DNA from: Streptomyces colonosanans
GTDB lineage: Bacteria; Actinomycetota; Actinomycetes; Streptomycetales; Streptomycetaceae
Assembly: GCF_001866645.1 (NCBI RefSeq)
Contig: NZ_MLYP01000079.1
Location: 1 to 64,000 of the forward strand
DNA length: 64,000 nucleotides
Direction: 5' to 3'
The notes under the pieces were generated by a model that saw only the letters and a program-made list of their open reading frames with translations, did not search any database and was not told the origin of the DNA. Position numbers and translations under genes: made by a program. Positions 15,306-24,535 of the stretch are shown in pieces; within the stretch, counting starts at the first letter, position 1; every line of letters starts with the position of its first letter.

Positions 15306-16613
15306 ATGTCCTGGTTGCGAAAGGCTCCGCGCCGCCTGGACGCGTGGCGACTGGCCCGTCGGGCGTGGAAGCAGACGTGGAAGGAGGACAAGAAGTGCTT
15401 CAAGGCCGAGCGCAAGGCGGCCCGGAAGGCCGGTAAGGCACATGAGGAGCCGGGCCCGCCGCCCAGCGGCTTCACCCTGCTCCCCTGGCTGCTGCTGGGG
15501 ATGGGCTCCTTCTCCAACCTCTTCCAGGGCAAGACCCCGAACCCGTGGATCGGCGGCGTGGGGCTGTTCGCCTTCAACTCCCTTTACATCTATGTGGCGT
15601 TCCGCGCCTTCTGCAAGGAGACCCGCGAGGCGGCCTCCACGCGGCTGGCGCTCGTCCTGCTGGGCCTGGTGACCTGCGCGCTGGCCATCGGGTACGGCGG
15701 CAACTGGCTGATGTTCTTCCCGCTGCTGGGGCTCGCGACCGGCGCGATCGTACGGGGCCCGTGGCTGGGCAAGGCCGCCTTGGGCCTCAGTGCGCTCGCC
15801 GGCGCCGTCGCCGGCTTCCGTGTCGGCACGGACGCGATCAACATCGTGTACGGCACGTTCCTGTCGACGATGGTGACCGCGGCGATCCTCGGACTGGCCG
15901 AGGCCGTACGCGAACTGCGCGCCGCCCGCGAGGAACTGGCCCGCCGCGCGGTGGAGAAGGAGCGTCTGCGCTTCTCCCGCGACCTGCACGATCTGCTCGG
16001 CCACACCCTCTCGGTCATCGTCGTGAAGTCGGAGGCGGCCCGCCGTCTGGCCCACCGCGACCTGGAAGCGGCGCTGGTGCAGGTCACCGACATCGAGTCC
16101 GTCGGCCGCCAGGCGCTCGTAGAGATCCGTGAGGCGGTCACGGGCTACCGCGAGGGCAGTCTGGCCACAGAGCTGGACCGCGCCCGCTCGGCCCTGACCG
16201 CGGCCGGCATCGAACCCGTCGTACGCCGCTCGGGCCCGCCGCTGGTACCCCAGACCGAGGCCCTGCTCGGCTGGGTGGTGCGCGAGGCGGTCACCAATGC
16301 CGTGCGGCACAGCGGCGCGACCCGCTGCGAGATCTCCGTCGACGGCACGTCCGAACACATCCGGCTGACCGTTGCCGACAACGGGAACGGCGCCTCCTCG
16401 GCACCGCGCGCGGAGGGCATCGGCGGCACCGGCCTGAAGGGCCTCACCGAACGCCTCGCGGCAGCCGGCGGCTCCCTGCGCGCCGGCCCGTCGCCACACG
16501 GCGGCTTCACGGTCACCGCGGAACTTCCGGTGGAGTCGGAGCGCCCCGTGCCGGCCGCCGAACCGGAGGCCGTCGAGGAACCCCCGATGCGGGCCGGTGC
16601 CCACCGTCGGTGA
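15306..16613 (+). CDS. NarL/DesK-type sensor histidine kinase
   Basis: This 435-aa kinase has a basic N-terminal cytoplasmic tail (1-55), about four to five transmembrane segments (56-200), a HisKA_3 dimerisation helix with phospho-acceptor H228 (FSRDLHDLLGH), and a HATPase domain with the N-box REAVTNAVRHSGA and DNGNG. It is the third gene of the ABC operon, 15 bases after the permease, and pairs with the regulator at 16886. The layout resembles DesKR systems that sense membrane state. Confidence 0.9.
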   Translation: MSWLRKAPRRLDAWRLARRAWKQTWKEDKKCFKAERKAARKAGKAHEEPGPPPSGFTLLPWLLLGMGSFSNLFQGKTPNPWIGGVGLFAFNSLYIYVAFRAFCKETREAASTRLALVLLGLVTCALAIGYGGNWLMFFPLLGLATGAIVRGPWLGKAALGLSALAGAVAGFRVGTDAINIVYGTFLSTMVTAAILGLAEAVRELRAAREELARRAVEKERLRFSRDLHDLLGHTLSVIVVKSEAARRLAHRDLEAALVQVTDIESVGRQALVEIREAVTGYREGSLATELDRARSALTAAGIEPVVRRSGPPLVPQTEALLGWVVREAVTNAVRHSGATRCEISVDGTSEHIRLTVADNGNGASSAPRAEGIGGTGLKGLTERLAAAGGSLRAGPSPHGGFTVTAELPVESERPVPAAEPEAVEEPPMRAGAHRR

Positions 16614-16778
16614 ACGCAGGCCAGTCAGCGTCAGAGCCCGCGAGGTTCAGCAAGCACCGAGGCCCGCCGGCCCATCGCCTTGTCGTACGACCACCGCTCC
16701 CCCATGAGGGGGAGCACACCGTCCGGGCGTCATCCCATCGGGTCCCCGGAATCGGGCTCACGGGCTGATGGAACGAGA

Positions 16779-16798
16779 TGGTTGTCGTCCGACAACCA
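16779..16798 (+). promoter_or_regulatory. Perfect inverted repeat upstream of the response regulator
   Basis: TGGTTGTCG and CGACAACCA (16779-16787, 16790-16798) are separated by two bases. A further half site TGTTGTCG occurs near 16819. The 272-bp interval between the kinase and regulator genes thus carries its own regulatory region; the response regulator itself is a candidate binder. Confidence 0.55.
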
Positions 16799-16885
16799 CT
16801 TGGAACCAGTGACACACATGTTGTCGCCGACCGATGATTCGTGCGGTTCACATGTCGTGGTGCATGGGCCCCGTACCCTAGGCGC

Positions 16886-17527
16886 GTGGATGAGATGCCC
16901 CCAGATCACCGGTTGGCGAAGTGCATCAGGGTCCTGCTTGCCGAGGACCAAGGCATGATGCGCGGTGCCCTCGCCCTGCTGCTCGGTATGGAGGAGGACA
17001 TCGAGGTCGTCGCGCAGGTGGCGACGGGGGACGCGATCGTGGACGCCGCGCTGGTCCACCGGCCGGACGTGGCCCTGCTGGACATCGAGCTGCCGGGCAT
17101 GAGCGGGCTGGACGCCGCCGCCGAACTGCGCGAGCAGGCCCCGGACTGCCGCGTGCTGATCCTCACCACCTTCGGTCGGCCCGGCTATCTGCGCCGTGCC
17201 ATGGACGCGGGCGCCGCCGGCTTCCTGGTCAAGGACGGGCCGGTGGAGGAACTCGCCGCGGCGATCCGCCGGGTGCTCACCGGTGAGACGGTCGTGGACC
17301 CTGCGCTGGCCACGGCCGCGCTGAGCGCCGGCCCGAACCCTCTCACCACCCGCGAGTGCGACGTTCTGAAGGCCTCGGTGGACGGCGCGACGGTCGCCGA
17401 TATCGCCACCAGACTCCGTCTCTCCGAGTCCACCGTCCGCAACTACCTCTCCTCCGCCATCGGCAAGACGGGCACCCGCAATCGCATGGAGGCGATGCGG
17501 GAGGCCCGACAGCAGGGGTGGTTGTAG
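16886..17527 (+). CDS. NarL/FixJ-family response regulator
   Basis: This 213-aa regulator has a receiver domain with phospho-acceptor D66 (ALLDIELPGMSG) and Lys near 120 (FLVKDGP). The LuxR-type helix-turn-helix follows (LTTRECDVLKASVDGATVAD and LRLSESTVRNYLSSAIGKTG). The start is taken as GTG 16886: a TACCCT -10-like box lies just upstream and there is no ribosome site, so the mRNA may be leaderless. Cognate of the kinase at 15306. Confidence 0.88.
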   Translation: MDEMPPDHRLAKCIRVLLAEDQGMMRGALALLLGMEEDIEVVAQVATGDAIVDAALVHRPDVALLDIELPGMSGLDAAAELREQAPDCRVLILTTFGRPGYLRRAMDAGAAGFLVKDGPVEELAAAIRRVLTGETVVDPALATAALSAGPNPLTTRECDVLKASVDGATVADIATRLRLSESTVRNYLSSAIGKTGTRNRMEAMREARQQGWL

Positions 17528-17647
17528 GGAAGAGGTCCGCCGAGGGGCCGCCCAACGCGCGCGGGCGGCACTCTCCGGAGAGCGGGACCCGGGGACCCCG
17601 ACGTCACATCGCCCGTGCGATGAACCCCACCTTCCCTTTCGGGTCTT

Positions 17648-18463
17648 CTACTTCGGCACTCCCACGCTCTTCGAGCCCGTCCCCTTCGGCCCAAGGCACA
17701 CGAACCAGTTCTGCGGGGAGCCGGCCGCCGGGCGGATCACCCCTTGGTCGCCGTTGACGTCGTAGCCAGGCACCCTGTGGACCACCGAGGTCGTGCCGTC
17801 CTTCCACGTGCAGGTGACCTGCTCGGTGCTCTTGGCGACCTGGCCGACGACCAGCCGGTCGGGGCCGGAGGTACCAGGGTCCAGGGGAACCGCGGCGAAC
17901 TGGGAGTCGCCGGCCGACATGGGCTCCACCTTCTTGACCGTGTTGAACATGATCGTCGACGACTTGCCGTCGCCGACACTCCGACCTACGAAGTACGAGG
18001 TCTTGCCGACCAGGTCGGACGCCTGGCGCACCGGGGGCCGCTCCCCGGACCGGCGCATGGCGTCCAGCTGCAGCCGCGCCTCGGTCTCGTCGCGCGGCAC
18101 TCCCCACACGTCGATGTGGACCCGCCACTTTTTGCCCTGGTCGATTCCGGTCGCCAGCGTGGTGCGCTGAGGCACGTACACGTGCCGCGCCTCCGGTGAG
18201 GCCGGTTGTGTCGCCGCCGGCGCCACCCTGTTCCCGCCCTCGCCCGGCAGGCCCGCCAAAGCGAGCGTGGCGCCCGTCGAGCCGGCGAGCACCAGGGTCG
18301 TGGCCGCCGCGATCGCCCAACGGCGGGCCCTGCGGCGGCGGCCGCCCCGGATCACCGCCTGGTAGGGGGCTATGCCGATCTCGACCTCGTCCGCGGCACC
18401 GGCCAGCAGGAGGGTGATGTCCCTGTGCGTCATGTCGAGGTTCTCCTGGTCCGCGCTCATCAC
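17648..18463 (-). CDS. Membrane-anchored extracytoplasmic protein, sigma-factor partner
   Basis: This 271-aa protein has a short cytosolic head (1-48), one transmembrane segment (50-72, WAIAAATTLVLAGSTGATLALA) and a 195-residue exported domain. GTG 18463 overlaps the sigma-factor stop (GTGATGA). The position and topology fit an anti-sigma-like or sensor partner, though no classical zinc anti-sigma motif (HxxxCxxC) is seen. The exported domain is unfamiliar to me. Confidence 0.65.
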   Translation of the reverse strand: MMSADQENLDMTHRDITLLLAGAADEVEIGIAPYQAVIRGGRRRRARRWAIAAATTLVLAGSTGATLALAGLPGEGGNRVAPAATQPASPEARHVYVPQRTTLATGIDQGKKWRVHIDVWGVPRDETEARLQLDAMRRSGERPPVRQASDLVGKTSYFVGRSVGDGKSSTIMFNTVKKVEPMSAGDSQFAAVPLDPGTSGPDRLVVGQVAKSTEQVTCTWKDGTTSVVHRVPGYDVNGDQGVIRPAAGSPQNWFVCLGPKGTGSKSVGVPK

Positions 18464-18999
18464 TTCCGCCCTCCCTCGGCCACCATCTCGGTCAAGCCGG
18501 GTATGGCGCGGAGTTTCGCGATCCCCTTGGCCGCATTGCTCTTCACCGTGCCCACCGAGCAGCCCATCGCCTCGGCCGTCTGCGTCTCGGTCAGGTCCTC
18601 CCAGTACCGCAGGACGACCGCCTCCCTTTGCCGCGGGGGCAGTTGGGCGAGCGCCTTCAGCAGGGCGCTGCGATCGTCGGCCTGGGCGATGCGATCACCG
18701 GTGTCCGCCACCTCGCGCACCAGATTCGAGTCGTCTCTGGGCGCGAGGAACTCCTTGAGGCGTCTGCGATGCCTTCGCGCATGCGCGTTGATCATCACGC
18801 GTCGTACGTACGCCTCCGGGTCGTCGGCCGAGCCGACCCTGCGCCACGCCACATAGACCTGTTCGAGCGTCGACTGGACCAGGTCTTCCGCGGCGTGCTG
18901 CTCCCCCGTGAGGAGAAATGCCGTACGCATCAACCGCGGCCAGCGGCCGATGACGAAGCTCTGGAACTCCGTGTCCCGAGCCTGCTTCCGATCCCCCAT
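18460..18999 (-). CDS. SigE-family ECF RNA polymerase sigma factor
   Basis: This 179-aa group-4 sigma factor has region 2 (FVIGRWPRLMRTAFLLTGEQ then AEDLVQSTLEQVYVAW) and region 4 (LPPRQREAVVLRYWEDLTET then MGCSVGTVKSNAAKGIAKLR). These are typical of the actinobacterial 'SigE family'. ATG 18999 has GGAGG five bases upstream; GTG 19005 would overlap that ribosome site. It is coupled to the membrane partner downstream. Target promoters are unknown. Confidence 0.88.
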   Translation of the reverse strand: MGDRKQARDTEFQSFVIGRWPRLMRTAFLLTGEQHAAEDLVQSTLEQVYVAWRRVGSADDPEAYVRRVMINAHARRHRRRLKEFLAPRDDSNLVREVADTGDRIAQADDRSALLKALAQLPPRQREAVVLRYWEDLTETQTAEAMGCSVGTVKSNAAKGIAKLRAIPGLTEMVAEGGRK

Positions 19000-19050
19000 G
19001 GGCACCTCCTAGATATCAAAAGGAGTCCATGGGCCCGCCGGACCGTTGCC

Positions 19051-20487
19051 TCACCGAGCGGAATTCGCGGAAGTCTTTCGCGGCAGCCACACCAGCATCA
19101 GCACCGCCCCCGCCAGCAGCACGCACCCGCTCACCCGGAACGCCTGCGCGTATCCCTCCGTCAGGGCCTCGGCCGACTGGCGTCCCCCCGTGCGTGTCGC
19201 GGCGACTGCGGACATGACCGCGAGGCCCAGCGAACCTCCCATCGTGCGCGAGGTGTTGACCAGTCCTGACACCAGCCCGGCGTCCCCCGGCGCCGCCCCG
19301 GAGGTCGCGAGTGCGGCGAGCGGGGTCATCGACAGACCCGCGCCCAGCATCATCAGGATCCCCGGGAACATGATCGCCGTCAGATAGCCCCCACCCGCCG
19401 TCATGGTCGACTGCCAGCCGAAACCGGCCGCCGTGATCAGCGTCCCGAGTACCGTCGCGTTCCGCGCCCCCAGGACCCGCATGACCCGCGGCGCGACCTT
19501 GGAGCCGAGTACCACGGCCAGTGAGCTGGGCATCAGCGCGAGGCCGGATTCCAGCGGCGAGTAGTCGAGGACGTTCTGTGCGTACAGCGTCATGAAGAAC
19601 CACATGCAGAACGACGCCGAACCGGAGACGAACATGGCCGCGTTCGCCGAGGCCACCGACCGCACTCGTAGCAGCCCCAGGCGCATCAGCGGGGCCTTCG
19701 TGCGCGCCTCGACGGCCAGGAACAGGCCGATCAGGAGGAGTCCGGCGAACAGCAGCACCAGGGTCACCGCCGCCGTCCAGCCCTCCGCCTCCGTCTGCAC
19801 GATCCCGTACGCGAGCGTGGCCAGCCCCGCCGTCACCAGCAGCGCGCCCGGCAGGTCGAGCCGTCGCCCGCCCCCGGCGCGGCTCTCGGTCAGCCACCGT
19901 GCCGCCGCGGCCAGGACGACGGCGCCGACCGGCACGTTGATGAGGAGCACCCAGCGCCACGACAACCCGTCCACCAGCAGCCCGCCGACGAGCCCGCCCG
20001 CCGCGCCGCCGCCGGCGCCCACCGCGGTCCAGGTCGCGATGGCACGCGCCCGTGCGGCACCTTCCGGCACCGCCGCGGTGAGCAGCGTCAGCGTCGAGGG
20101 CGCCAGCACGGCCGCCCCCAGCCCCTGCACGGCCCGTGCGGCCAGCAGCTCCCAGCCCTGCTGGGCCAGCCCACCGGCGACGGAGGCCAGCGTGAACAGG
20201 GCGAGCCCCACCAGGAACATCCGCTTGCGCCCGTACAGGTCCCCGGCCCGCCCGCCCAGCAGCATGAACCCGGCGAAGGCGATCGCGTACGCGTTCACGA
20301 CCCACTGCAGCCCGGACGAGCTCAACCCCAGGTCGGTCCGCATCGACGGCAACGCCACATTGACGACGGAGACATCCAGCACGACGAGGAACTGCCCGGC
20401 ACACGCGAGCGCGACCACCACCCATGTGGGCAATGCGGAGCGACGACTTATGGAAGTGTCTTCGGCGGTTTGCAGCATGGAGGCCAT
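19051..20487 (-). CDS. MFS drug exporter, DHA2 (14-TMS) family
   Basis: This protein of about 478 aa has 14 hydrophobic segments and EmrB/QacA motifs: LDVSVVNVALPSM in TM1, GGRAGDLYGRKRMF in loop 2-3 and motif C-like WTAVGAGGGAAGGLVGG in TM5. It should export drugs or own metabolites by proton antiport. The start is uncertain (ATG 20487 chosen; 20514 possible). It is divergent from a second MFS gene at 20766. Confidence 0.85.
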   Translation of the reverse strand: MASMLQTAEDTSISRRSALPTWVVVALACAGQFLVVLDVSVVNVALPSMRTDLGLSSSGLQWVVNAYAIAFAGFMLLGGRAGDLYGRKRMFLVGLALFTLASVAGGLAQQGWELLAARAVQGLGAAVLAPSTLTLLTAAVPEGAARARAIATWTAVGAGGGAAGGLVGGLLVDGLSWRWVLLINVPVGAVVLAAAARWLTESRAGGGRRLDLPGALLVTAGLATLAYGIVQTEAEGWTAAVTLVLLFAGLLLIGLFLAVEARTKAPLMRLGLLRVRSVASANAAMFVSGSASFCMWFFMTLYAQNVLDYSPLESGLALMPSSLAVVLGSKVAPRVMRVLGARNATVLGTLITAAGFGWQSTMTAGGGYLTAIMFPGILMMLGAGLSMTPLAALATSGAAPGDAGLVSGLVNTSRTMGGSLGLAVMSAVAATRTGGRQSAEALTEGYAQAFRVSGCVLLAGAVLMLVWLPRKTSANSAR

Positions 20488-20765
20488 GGTCCCAACCCCG
20501 GTGCGTGCGTGCATCGGGATTTCGCCCCACCTCCGCCTCAGTCGTACGTCCTACTCCCGCTGCCCGCGGAGAAGAACACGTTCCGCTCGAAGGGCGGCGT
20601 CTGACGGCCGATCAATTCTCCATGGGATGGTCAAGGATTCGTTAGGAAGGCGAAACATCGGAATAGGTGTCCTGGCGAACAAGGTTGACCCAACGTCTGT
20701 CCGCACAGATCTCGCGAGCGAGCTCTTCCGCACGTCTCCCGATTCCCGGCCCGGAGGCCCACGCA

Positions 20766-22505
20766 ATGACGCACATACCGACCGCCCGGCCCACTCGTGG
20801 ACGGTCCGGCGCGATCGTGCCGGTGCTCGCCTTCGCGGGCATCGTCGTCGCGGTGATGCAGACCCTGCTCGTCCCGGTCATCAAGGATCTGCCCCAGTTA
20901 CTGAGCACCTCACCCGGCAACGCCACCTGGGTGCTGACCTCGACCCTGCTCTCGGGCGCCGTGGCCACGCCCATCATGGGCCGCCTCGGCGACCTCTACG
21001 GCAAGCGGCGGATGCTGCTCACCAGCCTGGCCGTGATGGTGGTCGGCGCGCTGGTCAGCGGCTTCACCAGTGCCCTGACGCCGATGATCGTCGGGCGTAC
21101 GCTCCAGGGCTTCGCGATGGGCGCGATACCCCTCGGTATCGGCCTGATGCGCGACATGCTGCCCCGCGAGCGGCTCGGCTCGGCGATGGCCCTGATGAGC
21201 TCCTCGATCGGCGTCGGCGGCGGACTCGCACTGCCCTCCGCGGCCATGGTCGCCCAGCACACCGACTGGCACGCACTGTTCTTCGGCGCCGCCGGACTCG
21301 GCGTCCTCTCGATCGTGCTCACCCTCCTTGTCGTGCCGGAGTCCACGACGCGCGCCGAGGGTTCCTTCGACCTGCCCGGCGCGCTCGGCCTGTCCGCCGG
21401 CCTGGTCCTGCTCCTGCTGCCGGTCACCAAGGGCAGCGACTGGGGCTGGGCGTCCGGCTCCACGCTCGGCTTGTTCGCCGCCGCCGTCGTCGCCCTCGTC
21501 CTGTGGGGCGTGCTGGAGCTGCGCGTCAGCGCGCCGCTGGTCGACCTGCGCACCACCGCCCGCCGCGAGGTGCTGCTCACCAACCTCGCCTCGATCATGG
21601 TCGGTGTCGCGTTCTACGTCGTCTCGCTCGTCCTGCCGCAACTGCTCCAGCTGCCCACCGCCACCGGCTACGGACTCGGCAAGTCCATGGTCGTCGCGGG
21701 CCTGTGCGTGGCACCGCTCGGCCTGACGATGATGTTCACCGCGCCGGTCTATGCCCGGCTGTCCGCCCGATACGGCCCGAAGGTCACCCTCATCACCGGC
21801 CTGCTGATCATCGCGATCGGCTACGGCGCCGGCCTCGGCCTGATGGATGCCGCCTGGCAGACCGTGGTCACCTCGGTGCTCCTGGGCGCGGGCATCGGCC
21901 TCGCCTACTCCTCGCTGCCCGCGCTGATCGTCGGCGCGGTCCCGGCCTCGGAGACGGGCGCGGCCAACGGCCTCAACACCCTGATGCGTTCGATCGGCAC
22001 GTCGGTCTCCAGCGCCGTCATCGGCATGGTGCTCGCCAACACCGCCCACCGGACGAACGGCCTCGCGGTCCCCTCCCTGCACGGCTTCCGCGTCTCCTTC
22101 CTGATCGCGACGGCCGCGGTGGCGCTCGGCCTGCTGGCCGCCCTCTTCCTGCCGGGGCAACGCCCGTCGGCCGGGACGCAGTTGCGCGCGAGCAGCGAGG
22201 AGGAGGCCAACCTGGAGCGCGCGAACCAGGTACTGCGCGGGTTCCGCGGCCGGGTCCTGGATGCCCAGGGCGCCCCGGTGGCCCGCGCCAAGGTGACGCT
22301 GATCGACCGCAGGGGCCGCCAGGCGGGCGCCACGCTCTCCACCGAGGACGGCCGCTACACACTGGCCGTGCCGGCGAAGGGCCCCTACGTCCTGGCCGCC
22401 AGGGCCGCGGGCCACGGCCCGCTCGCCTCGTCGGCCACCCACACGGGCGACGAGCACCCGATCGACCTGGACCTCTTGCTGCCGGGCGAAACCATCTCCG
22501 CCTGA
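20766..22505 (+). CDS. MFS transporter with C-terminal carboxypeptidase-regulatory-like domain
   Basis: The 579-aa protein has 14 hydrophobic segments (residues 15-470; motif A GRLGDLYGKRRM). A soluble tail follows, with FRGRVLDAQGAPVARAKVTL and STEDGRYTLAVPAKGPYVL, the beta-sandwich of CarboxypepD_reg/CnaB-like domains. ATG 20766 follows GGAGG by 9 bases. Codon 45 is TTA (20898-20900), one of two in-frame TTA codons I found, so translation should need the bldA tRNA and rise in development. The added domain may touch envelope polymers. Confidence 0.85.
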   Translation: MTHIPTARPTRGRSGAIVPVLAFAGIVVAVMQTLLVPVIKDLPQLLSTSPGNATWVLTSTLLSGAVATPIMGRLGDLYGKRRMLLTSLAVMVVGALVSGFTSALTPMIVGRTLQGFAMGAIPLGIGLMRDMLPRERLGSAMALMSSSIGVGGGLALPSAAMVAQHTDWHALFFGAAGLGVLSIVLTLLVVPESTTRAEGSFDLPGALGLSAGLVLLLLPVTKGSDWGWASGSTLGLFAAAVVALVLWGVLELRVSAPLVDLRTTARREVLLTNLASIMVGVAFYVVSLVLPQLLQLPTATGYGLGKSMVVAGLCVAPLGLTMMFTAPVYARLSARYGPKVTLITGLLIIAIGYGAGLGLMDAAWQTVVTSVLLGAGIGLAYSSLPALIVGAVPASETGAANGLNTLMRSIGTSVSSAVIGMVLANTAHRTNGLAVPSLHGFRVSFLIATAAVALGLLAALFLPGQRPSAGTQLRASSEEEANLERANQVLRGFRGRVLDAQGAPVARAKVTLIDRRGRQAGATLSTEDGRYTLAVPAKGPYVLAARAAGHGPLASSATHTGDEHPIDLDLLLPGETISA

Positions 22506-22526
22506 TCCCGGCCCCGCACCCGCGCC

Positions 22527-22556
22527 CCCGTCGCCCCCGCGGCGGGGGCGCGACGG
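22527..22556. terminator. GC-rich hairpin terminator
   Basis: CCGTCGCCCCCGC pairs with GGCGGGGGCGCGACGG with one bulge. It stands about 20 bases after the MFS stop and separates it from the methyltransferase gene. Confidence 0.6.
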
Positions 22557-22726
22557 CATGAGGCGCACACGGGCCGGGCCCCGCGCACCCCCGAAGGACG
22601 ACAACTGCACTCAGGGCCGCCGAAAAACCGCAGGTCACACCGCCTCGCCCCCACCCCCGTCGCCCACGCGGCAAAAGGGTGCGGCAGCATGGGGCGCCCA
22701 CAGGTACGTACGACGGAAGGACCCCC

Positions 22727-23419
22727 ATGCCTGCGGCACCCTCCCCCGAGCCCAACGAGCAGGCGGGACCCCCCTCGCAGATCCTGGCCGCCTTCGAGGC
22801 CGCGAAGGGGTTCATGCCCCTGGGGGAGGGGCTAGCGCTGTACGAGGCCGCCGTCGAGGCGGGGCGGCTCGGACTGCCCCTGCTGGAGGTCGGCACGTAC
22901 TGCGGCCGTTCCACGATCCTGCTCGCCGACGCGGCCCGCGCCGCAGGCGTCACCGCACTCACGGTCGACCACCACCGCGGCAGCGAGGAGCAGCAGCCGG
23001 GCTGGGAGTACCACGACCCGGAGACGGTCGACCCCGAGATCGGCCTGATGGACACCCTGCCCTCCTTCCGGCGCACGCTGCACCGGGCGGGCCTGGAGGA
23101 GCACGTGGTCGCGCTCGTCGGCCGCTCCCCGCAGATCGCGGCGCTGTGGGGGACGCCGCTCGGCCTCGTGTTCATCGACGGCGGCCACACCGACGAACAC
23201 GCGAACGCCGACTACGAGGGCTGGGCCCCCCATGTGGCCCCGGGCGGACTGCTGGTCATCCACGACGTCTTTCCGGAGCCGGAGGACGAGTTCACCGGCC
23301 AGGCCCCCTACCGCGTGTACCTCAGGGCACTCGGTTCCGGCGAGTTCACGGAGGTCTCGGTGACCGACTCCCTGCGCGTGCTGAAGCGAACCGAGGCGGG
23401 AAGGGGGCGGCGCGGTTAG
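22727..23419 (+). CDS. Class I SAM-dependent methyltransferase (Methyltransf_24)
   Basis: This 230-aa protein has a Rossmann methyltransferase fold. The SAM-binding loop is PLLEVGTYCGRSTILLADAA, followed by the acidic strand end LTVDHHRG and a later LVFIDGGHTDEHANADYEGW. ATG 22727 has GGAAGGA six bases upstream; an earlier ATG lacks one. Substrate unknown. It is followed after 10 bases by a secreted amidase in the same direction. Confidence 0.85.
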   Translation: MPAAPSPEPNEQAGPPSQILAAFEAAKGFMPLGEGLALYEAAVEAGRLGLPLLEVGTYCGRSTILLADAARAAGVTALTVDHHRGSEEQQPGWEYHDPETVDPEIGLMDTLPSFRRTLHRAGLEEHVVALVGRSPQIAALWGTPLGLVFIDGGHTDEHANADYEGWAPHVAPGGLLVIHDVFPEPEDEFTGQAPYRVYLRALGSGEFTEVSVTDSLRVLKRTEAGRGRRG

Positions 23420-23429
23420 GGTCGCAGAC

Positions 23430-24377
23430 ATGTCGTACGTAGGTCCCGACTTCGATCCCCCCCAGCCGCGCCGCTCCCGGCGCCGGCCACTGACGATCAC
23501 GGTCGCCGCCCTGGTACCGGTGGCGCTCGTCGGCTGGCTGGTCTACGAGGCGGTGGCCGACACCGGCGACAGCTCGGACGGCGCCGCACCCGCCACGGCC
23601 ACTTCGGCGTCAAGGTCGGCCACCGCCTCCCCCACGGCCGATGGCAAGCGTTCCGCCTCGTCCTCCCCCACGGCACCGACCGCCGGCGGCCCGGCCGCGT
23701 CCGGGCCGCTCAAGGGCAAGGTCGTCCTGATCGACCCGGGACACAATCCCGGCAACTTCCGGCACCCCTCCGACATCAACCGCAAGGTGAACATCGGCAC
23801 GAACCGGAAGGAGTGCGACACCACAGGTGCCGCCACCAACTCCGGTTATCCGGAAGCTCAGTTCACGCTGGACGTGGCGCGCCGACTGCGCCCCCTCCTC
23901 CAACAGCAGGGCGCCACGGTGAAGTTCACACAGGACGGGGACCGCGCGTGGGGCCCGTGTGTGAACGAGCGGGCGCGGATGGGCAACGAGGCGCACGCGG
24001 ACGCGGCGATCTCCATCCACGCGGACGGCGCGGCAGCCGGCGACCGCGGCTTCCACGTCATCCTCCCGGCCTCGGTGCACGAGGGCGCGGCGGACACCCG
24101 TCCGATCGTCGCCCCCTCCCGCGACCTGGGCGAGCGCATCGCGGGCAGCTTCGTGCGCGTCACCAAGAGCGCCCCGTCCAACTACCTGGGGAACGGCACG
24201 GGTGTCGTCGTGCGCGGCGATCTCGGTGGTCTCAATCTGTCAACGGTTCCCAAGGTATTCATCGAGTGCGGCAACATGCGCGACAGCAAGGACGCGGCTC
24301 TGCTGACCAGTGGCGCGTGGCGGCAGAAGGCGGCGCAGGGGATCTCTGAGGGAATCGTGAGCTTCCTGCACGGGTAG
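23430..24377 (+). CDS. N-acetylmuramoyl-L-alanine amidase (Amidase_3)
   Basis: This 315-aa exported protein has an N-terminal anchor or signal (residues 20-43), a Ser/Thr/Ala/Pro-rich linker (45-92) and an Amidase_3 zinc domain. Zinc ligands are visible as VVLIDPGHNPG (His), the Glu of YPEAQFTLDVA and AAISIHADGA (His), with the catalytic Glu in VFIECGNMRDS. It cleaves the bond between MurNAc and the stem peptide in cell-wall turnover. Confidence 0.88.
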   Translation: MSYVGPDFDPPQPRRSRRRPLTITVAALVPVALVGWLVYEAVADTGDSSDGAAPATATSASRSATASPTADGKRSASSSPTAPTAGGPAASGPLKGKVVLIDPGHNPGNFRHPSDINRKVNIGTNRKECDTTGAATNSGYPEAQFTLDVARRLRPLLQQQGATVKFTQDGDRAWGPCVNERARMGNEAHADAAISIHADGAAAGDRGFHVILPASVHEGAADTRPIVAPSRDLGERIAGSFVRVTKSAPSNYLGNGTGVVVRGDLGGLNLSTVPKVFIECGNMRDSKDAALLTSGAWRQKAAQGISEGIVSFLHG

Positions 24378-24535
24378 TGATCATCGTCCCAACCCGGCGG
24401 ACATCCAGGCCTGGTGGACGATAGTGTCACTCCTACGATGAGGGGGCCACCCCCGCGCTTCACACCGCGACCCGAGAGCGAGACGGTGACAGCGACGCCT
24501 CCACTGACGACGAGACGACAGACGAAGGACCCGAA

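Noticed and set aside
19592-22561. A 989-codon plus-strand frame across both MFS genes
   Set aside because: It crosses from antisense of one transporter into a shifted frame of the other and has no coherent domain.
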